Source of the DNA: an uncultured Sutterella sp.
GTDB taxonomy: Bacteria > Pseudomonadota > Gammaproteobacteria > Burkholderiales > Burkholderiaceae_F
Assembly (NCBI GenBank): GCA_905192805.1
Contig: CAJJMF010000029.1
Coordinates: forward strand, 1-18,007
Length of the DNA stretch: 18,007 nt
Direction: 5' to 3'
Shown: piece by piece, positions 12,696 to 18,007 of the stretch
How the letters are laid out: each line of letters begins with the position of its first letter
Numbering within the stretch: position 1 is the first letter of the stretch
Position numbers and translations under genes: made by a program
The notes under the pieces: generated by a model
Databases searched by the model: none
What the model was told of the DNA's origin: nothing
The model's input: the letters and a program-made list of their open reading frames with translations, nothing else

Positions 12696-14237
12696 ATGAG
12701 CAACCAAAAACTATCTCGTCGTCATTTTTTAGGCGCTGCGGTAGCAGGCGCCACGTCGGTCGCCGTGCCCGCTGCGCACGCGAGCACGTCCACTTCAGAC
12801 ATTCCCACGAAATGGGATATGGAAACCGATGTCGTGGTCTTAGGCTGTGGTGGGGCCGGTATGATGGCCGCTTGCCAAGTGCATGATGCGGGCAAAAAAG
12901 TCGAAGTCTTCGACAAAGGGATGAGCCCCTTCCATACTGCCACGAACCTCTGCGGTGGTCTCTTTACGGCATGGGGCTCCAAGGCCCAAAAGGCTGACCC
13001 AGAAGGGCAAAAGGACACGTGGGAAACGTTTGCCAACGACATTATTGCGTACGGCGAACACATGAGTCTCAAAGAACCCGTTTACGCTTTCACCAAGCAT
13101 TCGGGCGAAGCCTTTGACTGGCTGGCCGATCGTGGGCTCGCGAAATTCCACTTGGAACCCTATGCCGGCCACTCACGCTTACGCGCTCACCGCCAAGATT
13201 CTTTTAAGGGCCGTGACTACATTGAAGTGCTCGTCAAGGAAATGGCTGCCCGCAACATTGTGATTCACCATGGCATGGGAGTGAAGAAATTCTTCTTTGA
13301 CCCGAAAGCCAACCGTGTCGTTGGGGTCGCCTGTGGTGTCGAAGGAAAACTCGTCACCTGTAAAGCCAAACTCGGGGTCATCATGGCCACGGGTGGCTAT
13401 ACGGGCACGCCCGAATCCCTCGACTTCTGGGTCCCGTCCGTGGCTGGCCGTGGCGTCTCCATCGGGGGCCCCTCGAACGACGGGGAAGCCCTTCGCATTG
13501 CCGTGCGTGATGTGGGGGTTCCGCTCTCGCACATGCAGTATCTGGCCTCCTACCCCTGTGGGGTGGTCAACAATGGGCGCAACGGTCCCTACTGTCGCTG
13601 GTGGTTTATCACGGGTCAAGGTGGCATCTTGATCAGCAAAAAGGGCGAACGATTCATCACGGAACGTGAGGGTATCAACCACGTCACCCCCAAACTCGCA
13701 GGTTTGCCCGATGGTTGCCACTACGTGTTAGCCGACCAGGCCACGTGGGAACGTACCTTAAAGAAGATCAAACTGGGCGCCTTGATTGGGTTACCGAGTT
13801 GGAACGAAGCCCGCTTTGAAGAAGAATTTAAGCGTGGAAAGAACTTGTGGAAGTGCAACACCATCGAAGAGCTCTGCGAAAAATCGGGCGTTAACTATGA
13901 AGGACTCAAAAAGCAGCTCGAGGTGTGGAATAAGGCCGTCGAAACCAAAAACGACACCCAGTTCGGTCGCACCGATCAGCAATATCCGCTCACCCAAGGT
14001 CCTTGGTACATGGTTCGCATGTTCCCGTGGAACAACCTCTCGTGCGGGGGTGTACGCGTCACGGAACACTTTGAAGTGCTCGGTTGGGACCTTAAACCCA
14101 TTGCGGGGTTCTATGCGGCCGGGGAAACCGTCGCGGGCGTGCACGGAGCCTACTACTGTGGTGGCAATGCCTGTGGCTTTGCCCATACCTCGGGCTATAT
14201 GGCCGGGAAATACATTACGGGCTACAAGGAAGCCTAA
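12696..14237 (+). CDS. Tat-exported FAD-dependent reductase, cytochrome-linked flavin subunit
   Basis: This 513-residue flavoprotein carries a classical Tat signal, SRRHFLGAAVAGA (7-20), ending AAHAS. FAD-binding motifs are VVLGCGGAGMMAA (47-59), TNLCGGLFTAWG (83-94), MATGGYTGTPE (230-240) and AAGETVAGVHG (474-484). It belongs to the flavocytochrome c flavin-domain family, but fumarate reductase residues are absent. By eye against Fcc3, Arg544 is replaced by Y487 (YYCGGNA), the Arg402 position is I327, the His365 position is Y286, and the HHTMGG histidines are lost (NNLSCGG). Substrate is therefore unknown. AGGGGG is well placed for ATG 12696; an earlier ATG at 12690 overlaps the cytochrome stop. 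With the cytochrome gene directly upstream it likely forms a two-subunit periplasmic reductase. Two hairpins follow. Confidence 0.92.
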   Translation: MSNQKLSRRHFLGAAVAGATSVAVPAAHASTSTSDIPTKWDMETDVVVLGCGGAGMMAACQVHDAGKKVEVFDKGMSPFHTATNLCGGLFTAWGSKAQKADPEGQKDTWETFANDIIAYGEHMSLKEPVYAFTKHSGEAFDWLADRGLAKFHLEPYAGHSRLRAHRQDSFKGRDYIEVLVKEMAARNIVIHHGMGVKKFFFDPKANRVVGVACGVEGKLVTCKAKLGVIMATGGYTGTPESLDFWVPSVAGRGVSIGGPSNDGEALRIAVRDVGVPLSHMQYLASYPCGVVNNGRNGPYCRWWFITGQGGILISKKGERFITEREGINHVTPKLAGLPDGCHYVLADQATWERTLKKIKLGALIGLPSWNEARFEEEFKRGKNLWKCNTIEELCEKSGVNYEGLKKQLEVWNKAVETKNDTQFGRTDQQYPLTQGPWYMVRMFPWNNLSCGGVRVTEHFEVLGWDLKPIAGFYAAGETVAGVHGAYYCGGNACGFAHTSGYMAGKYITGYKEA

Positions 14238-14249
14238 AGCGCTTATCCT

Positions 14250-14275
14250 CTTAACACGTCTCCTTGAGTGTTAAG
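14250..14275 (+). repeat. Hairpin CTTAACAC/GTGTTAAG
   Basis: A perfect 8-bp stem (14250-14257 with 14268-14275) with a 10-base loop, 13 bases after the flavoprotein stop and directly before the intrinsic terminator. It may protect the mRNA 3' end or be a regulator site. Confidence 0.55.
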
Positions 14276-14281
14276 TCCCCA

Positions 14282-14314
14282 CCCGCCTTCTTGTCTCCAG
14301 AGGGCGGGGTTTTT
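14282..14314 (+). terminator. Intrinsic terminator of the cytochrome-flavoprotein unit
   Basis: CCCGCCTTC (14282-14290) pairs with GAGGGCGGG (14300-14308), nine pairs including one G-T, with a 9-base loop. A run of five T follows at 14310-14314. It ends the redox locus on the plus strand and is not symmetrical, so it would not serve the minus-strand gene beyond it. Confidence 0.85.
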
Positions 14315-14348
14315 CGTATGGAGCGTGACAAAAAAGGAAGGAGCGGAC

Positions 14349-14648
14349 TTATACCAGCGCGAAAAGTCCACCGAGCACCATCGCGCAGAGAATCCCCAAA
14401 AGCCAATAGCTACTGCGCGTGGAGTGCTTGTAGAGCCACTGCAACAGGAGCACATCGCCTAAGAGAATAAAGAGCCACAGGAAAAAGAGCGCAATACCGA
14501 GCCCGAGATCAATCGTCTGTTCCCATAAGACAACGACCCAGAGAAGCTGGAGAACCAGTGGGGTCAAAAACACCGTCAGCACGCACCACATGGCAGCGCT
14601 AACCACGAGCCATGTCGATGGTTTTGAGGCAGTTCGTTTCAAAATCAT
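14349..14648 (-). CDS. Small polytopic membrane protein of unknown function
   Basis: A minus-strand frame encodes 99 residues from ATG 14648. A strong GGAGG Shine-Dalgarno lies 9 bases upstream and decides this start over a TTG at 14726. After a short basic N-terminus (MILKRTASK) come about four hydrophobic stretches, at roughly 13-29, 30-38, 46-66 and 80-98, so three to four transmembrane helices in the inner membrane. I recognise no family and see no conserved polar motif in the helices apart from an Asp (GDVLLLQ). It is a lone gene, transcribed against the redox locus on its left and divergent from the gene on its right. Protein status rests on the Shine-Dalgarno and the clear membrane pattern. 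Confidence 0.65.
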   Translation of the reverse strand: MILKRTASKPSTWLVVSAAMWCVLTVFLTPLVLQLLWVVVLWEQTIDLGLGIALFFLWLFILLGDVLLLQWLYKHSTRSSYWLLGILCAMVLGGLFALV

Positions 14649-14895
14649 GTTGCAAGGCCTCCGATGATGGCGTAGACGACAGAGAAGATTACGACTCAAA
14701 AGAGGATCAGATAGAGATTTTATCAAAACCCAATAGAGCCTTTCTTTATTTTTGATCGGGTTTTCTCTTCCTATACTTTTAGGTTAATCCCTTAGAATCA
14801 TTTTGAACATACCCACTAGAAGCTTTGAGCAAAGGGCATTAAGTATGGGACAATGAGTAAACACCCATTGACTGATTCACGTTAGGACAACGACT

Positions 14896-15870
14896 ATGCT
14901 GAGGGACTGGTTCACGCACTTTTCTGAGATTTTCGCTGATCGCGAGGCGTGGGCACGTTTTCTCTTCTCCCCCGCGGGACAATGGACCGTCTTTGGTCTT
15001 GCCCTCTTGCTTGCCTTGTTTTTACTCTGGATCACGGTACGACGTCGCCGTCGGGCGCTCGAAAATTTGGGTCTCTCCAAACTCAAGCGCGAACTCACCG
15101 AAGCGTTTAAACACAAGCGCGTCTCGCACCGCATCAAAATCACCGAGCGTAGTGACACCCCAATTGATATTGGCCCCCTGCCCGAGCTTCCCCACACGAT
15201 TGACGTCACGGAAGTGAATGCGAGTTTGGCCGCCGGCGAAATCAAAGCCTACGCCGATACCCTTCCGGCGCCCGTGCTCCTTCGTAAACTGCCCTTTACC
15301 CAACGCGCGGGATTGCACCCCGCGAGCGCACGCACGGGAGCGATTGCCATTGAGGCGGTCTTTGTTTCCGAAGGCTTACGGGAAACGCTACGCACGAGTC
15401 CCGATCCGGTGGTAAAACTCCTTCCCTTTATGCCCGAGAGCATTGGCACCCTGATGAGCATGGAGAAAAAGGCCTGTGAAGGGCCGTGGATTGAGGCGAC
15501 CCCACACGCGCTGATTCGGACCGACGACGGGGTGCTGGTCGTCACGAGCGACGCACAGAGTGCGTTAGGCGTCCCGATTACGCCCGAGGCACATTGGAAA
15601 GAGAAAATCCCCTTAGCCTCCCTGCTCGAAGCAATCCTTAACGCGTTGATTGTCTCGCGCACCTTGGGCAAACCGACGGCTCCGCTACTGCTTCTCAATG
15701 GCGTAGTGTGTTTTTTGCGTATCGATGACGCGTTTATCGAAACGCTCTTGGCACCGGCCCCTCAGGCCCATCGTTTTACGTCGGATTTTCTCCAGGGAGC
15801 GCCGATGCGTGCGTCGCACTACGCGCAACTCTTAGCCGCAACGTTGAGTGCGGCGCCCGAGCGACGATAG
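14896..15870 (+). CDS. Single-pass membrane-anchored protein of unknown function
   Basis: This 324-residue protein has an N-terminal hydrophobic helix at about 29-47, followed by a basic stop-transfer cluster (TVRRRRRAL), which suggests an N-out/C-in anchor with a large cytoplasmic part. The soluble region shows no motif I can assign. It is a mixed alpha/beta sequence with a Leu-rich segment (APLLLLNGVVCFLRI) near residue 265. An AGGA lies about 9 bases before ATG 14896. The topology recalls ZipA, but the FtsZ-binding sequence pattern and the usual smc/ligA neighbours are missing. No obvious partner: the flanking genes are a divergent membrane protein and an alpha-2-macroglobulin gene 168 bases downstream. 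Confidence 0.8.
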   Translation: MLRDWFTHFSEIFADREAWARFLFSPAGQWTVFGLALLLALFLLWITVRRRRRALENLGLSKLKRELTEAFKHKRVSHRIKITERSDTPIDIGPLPELPHTIDVTEVNASLAAGEIKAYADTLPAPVLLRKLPFTQRAGLHPASARTGAIAIEAVFVSEGLRETLRTSPDPVVKLLPFMPESIGTLMSMEKKACEGPWIEATPHALIRTDDGVLVVTSDAQSALGVPITPEAHWKEKIPLASLLEAILNALIVSRTLGKPTAPLLLLNGVVCFLRIDDAFIETLLAPAPQAHRFTSDFLQGAPMRASHYAQLLAATLSAAPERR

Positions 15871-16038
15871 CGCCCCGTGCGAGCGCGCTAGGTCGAGCGT
15901 CACAGCCTGTTACCGACTCAGCCGAAGTTTTGCGTCCACAATACTTCTCAAATGGAGCCCAAGTCGCTAAAGTGGTGACAGGCACCTTTGGGTACTCAAT
16001 ACGGGAATTGATGGATTTGTTTTTTGGAAAGTTGTTCT

Positions 16039-18007
16039 ATGTCTTACCGTTCTAGCGATCACACGAACCCATTTCGTATCACGCCGTTGATGTTGGCCTT
16101 ACTCACCACGAGCCTCGGGGGTTTACCACTCACCGATGTCACCGCAGCGCAGCTGAGTGACGCGTATTTTTTAGGCCAACTCAAGGCGCCGCTTCAATAC
16201 CTCGATCCCATTGAAATTACGCTCGTCCCCGATACGAACCGTTGCCCACAACCCAAAGCAGGGGCCAATCCCTGCGATCGGGCCCTCGCGTCGGCCCAGC
16301 AACCCGCCTACGGGATTCAAATGAGTCCGTCGATCGCAGGACGCTGGCAATGGACAAGTGAACGCACGCTCGCCTTTTTCCCGGAGTCCCCCTGGACGCC
16401 CGCAACCGACATTACGGTTAACCTTAGTCAACTGCGCCTTCCGCAAGGCACCAAATTGAGCACCTCGGCGTTGCGCCTCAACACAGGACGCTTAGCCGCT
16501 CACGTCGAACCGAACTTTTTAGCCTCAACGCGTCCCGAAGCCGTGGGAAGCCTCGCATTACGCTTAACCTTTAGCGGTTCGGTGGGCAACCGGACAACGA
16601 TTGAAAAAGCCATCACGCTAACAAACCCCGATCCACAGCACTTAACCCTTGGAACCCCACGGTATTTGTGGGAACAACATGTTGGCAAAGACATTGCCCT
16701 CGTGGTGCAGTACCCCGTGCTCACACTCCCGAAGGGACCCACCCATCTCCTGTGGGAAGTCAAAGGCATTGAAGACCTAGCGGCCCGTCAAGCGGACGCA
16801 GTGAAAGGCCAAACGGTCAGCGTTGCGTTGGATATTCCGGGCACCCAGGCGCTCTATCAGATTCGTAACGCAAGCCTCATGCACACGACCGAGGACGACC
16901 TGTCGCTCGCCTATGATCTCACGGTCAATCCGACCTTATTGACGCCGCCCGAGGCACTCCTCAAAGCCATTAAGATTTGGGAATTGCCCGAAAAATTAAA
17001 CCAAGAGGCGATCGAAAAAGCCGATTGGACCCAAGCGCCCGTGATTACTCAAGACACGGTCAAAGCGAGCCGCCCCCTCACGCCAACGCTCGTGAGTCAA
17101 GGTAAGGGGAGTGACACGAACGTGACGTTGCGCGTGAAATCCACACCGGGGCGCTACCTCTTGGTGCACCTCCCAGCGGGGTTTGGTCCCAGTGCCGATC
17201 GCACCTTAGAAAAAGGGTTTACGCGGATTTTTGCTGTCCCTCAGGCCTCTTCGCGCTTAAGCTTTGTGGAGCCTGGCACGATGATGACCCTCTCGGGGGC
17301 CAAAACCTTAACGATGCATGCAGCGGGGCTTAAAAACCTTACCTACCGACTCTATCGTGTGCGCGATCCGTATTTAGCGCTCTCGGCCGAGCAAACCGAT
17401 CCCTTCAATATCGATAACTTAGCCACGATGGTCTCGGGCAATCTACCGCACCCCGACGTGACTGGGGTCGACGGGCACTATTTCTCGTTAAAACTCGATC
17501 AATTGATCCAAGGGGGCCTGAAGCCGGGGCTCTACGACTTGGTGATTGAGGCCGACAAAACGCTCGCCGACGATCAAGGCGATCGGCTTCAAGTCGCCAA
17601 ACGCCTCTTAGTGAGCGACGTCGGGCTGATTGCCAAGCGCAGCCAAAATGGCACCCCCACGGTCTATGCCTTAGATCTCACCACCGGCAAACCCGCCTCG
17701 GGGATTTCGCTCGATTTGGTGGCAGCCAATGGGCTCACGATCGAGTCGCAAACGACAAACGATACAGGGGAAGTGCGCTTTGGGGATGTGACGGGGCTTG
17801 AGCGCGAACGGCTCCCCGTTGCCCTCATCGCACGTCGCACCATTCAATCGGGTTCGGTCGTCGCAACGAGCGCGGATACCACCCCCGCCCCGACCGGGAC
17901 CGCGAAAACCACGGGCTTTGAAGCCACCAATGTGGTGGCCTGGCTCTCGCTTATCCGCATGTTCCATGAAACACTGCCACGTATTTCCTGCAGTAGTTCC
18001 ATTCCTG
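16039..18007 (+). CDS. Bacterial alpha-2-macroglobulin family protein, C-terminus beyond window
   Basis: An open frame from ATG 16039 runs 656 codons to the right edge without a stop. The N-terminus has a signal peptide (PLMLALLTTSLGG, possible cleavage near TAA-Q at 37), so it is periplasmic. The region then has repeated beta-rich MG-type domains: FFPESPWTPATDITVNLS near 115, later DVGLIAKR, TTGKPASGISLDL and NDTGEVRFGDV, which match the bacterial A2M (YfhM/YfaS-like) pattern. These large proteins are thought to trap foreign proteases. C69 and C79 could form a disulphide. The thioester CxEQ motif would lie beyond the window. GGAAAG upstream can serve as Shine-Dalgarno. The usual pbpC partner is not seen on this side. 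Confidence 0.82.
   Translation, partial: MSYRSSDHTNPFRITPLMLALLTTSLGGLPLTDVTAAQLSDAYFLGQLKAPLQYLDPIEITLVPDTNRCPQPKAGANPCDRALASAQQPAYGIQMSPSIAGRWQWTSERTLAFFPESPWTPATDITVNLSQLRLPQGTKLSTSALRLNTGRLAAHVEPNFLASTRPEAVGSLALRLTFSGSVGNRTTIEKAITLTNPDPQHLTLGTPRYLWEQHVGKDIALVVQYPVLTLPKGPTHLLWEVKGIEDLAARQADAVKGQTVSVALDIPGTQALYQIRNASLMHTTEDDLSLAYDLTVNPTLLTPPEALLKAIKIWELPEKLNQEAIEKADWTQAPVITQDTVKASRPLTPTLVSQGKGSDTNVTLRVKSTPGRYLLVHLPAGFGPSADRTLEKGFTRIFAVPQASSRLSFVEPGTMMTLSGAKTLTMHAAGLKNLTYRLYRVRDPYLALSAEQTDPFNIDNLATMVSGNLPHPDVTGVDGHYFSLKLDQLIQGGLKPGLYDLVIEADKTLADDQGDRLQVAKRLLVSDVGLIAKRSQNGTPTVYALDLTTGKPASGISLDLVAANGLTIESQTTNDTGEVRFGDVTGLERERLPVALIARRTIQSGSVVATSADTTPAPTGTAKTTGFEATNVVAWLSLIRMFHETLPRISCSSSIP

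Noticed and set aside
12233..12703. A 156-codon minus-strand frame covering the cytochrome gene
   Set aside because: The plus-strand frame has four CxxCH motifs and a signal peptide; the antisense frame has no features.
13179..13721. A 180-codon minus-strand frame opposite the second flavoprotein
   Set aside because: It lies wholly inside a gene with clear FAD motifs, lacks a Shine-Dalgarno and reads as low-complexity antisense sequence.
9709..14237. Naming either flavoprotein fumarate reductase, urocanate reductase or a Cgr2-type drug reductase
   Set aside because: Family membership is clear, but residues that define the substrate are replaced, so a specific name would be invention.
14896..15870. 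ZipA cell-division protein
   Set aside because: Only the topology fits; the FtsZ-binding sequence pattern and usual gene neighbours are absent.
1..18007. CRISPR array, tRNA, rRNA, known riboswitch or complete insertion sequence
   Set aside because: Read through for regular direct repeats, cloverleaf-like arms, rRNA stretches and paired terminal repeats with a transposase; none was found.

Overview
The window looks like a chromosomal segment of a gut-type betaproteobacterium, most likely Burkholderiales/Sutterellaceae. This is an inference from gene content: a DUF177 gene next to maf and an RsmI-like methyltransferase (a betaproteobacterial grouping), plus a set of exported flavin/haem reductase proteins of the kind abundant in Sutterella-like anaerobes. 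No rRNA or other phylogenetic marker settles it. Most of the window has moderately high G+C. The first ~800 bases and the 1206-1537 spacer are clearly AT-richer.

Layout, left to right. (1) Bases 1-595 hold the 5' part of an AT-rich minus-strand gene of unknown function, probably foreign, with its own promoter. (2) Bases 798-7217 are housekeeping: a DUF4332 helix-hairpin-helix protein (-), the transcription-repair coupling factor Mfd (+), a shared bidirectional terminator, the 23S rRNA accumulation protein YceD/DUF177 (-), then maf and an RsmI-like SAM methyltransferase (+). (3) Bases 7261-14237 form an accessory block devoted to exported redox chemistry: a TtrS-like sensor kinase, a FixJ-type response regulator, a flavoprotein with a twin-arginine-like leader, a TIM-barrel isomerase/epimerase-like protein with a twin-arginine-like leader, a tetrahaem cytochrome c, and a second flavoprotein with a classical Tat signal. 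(4) Bases 14349-18007 hold a small polytopic membrane protein (-), a single-pass membrane protein of unknown function (+), and the N-terminal ~656 residues of a bacterial alpha-2-macroglobulin family protein that runs off the right edge.

How the accessory block may work (inference). The kinase's periplasmic PhnD/TtrS-like domain would bind a small molecule and signal to the LuxR-type regulator. The regulator gene overlaps the first flavoprotein gene by 23 bases, so sensor, regulator and one enzyme are translationally linked. The tetrahaem cytochrome and second flavoprotein genes are also nearly contiguous and resemble a flavocytochrome c split into haem and flavin subunits, which would pass quinol-derived electrons to a periplasmic acceptor. 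Both flavoproteins lack residues that define fumarate reductase, so their substrates are probably not fumarate. The exported TIM-barrel protein between them could process a precursor of the acceptor. No quinol dehydrogenase is encoded in the window.

No tRNA, rRNA, CRISPR array, complete insertion sequence or known riboswitch was seen.
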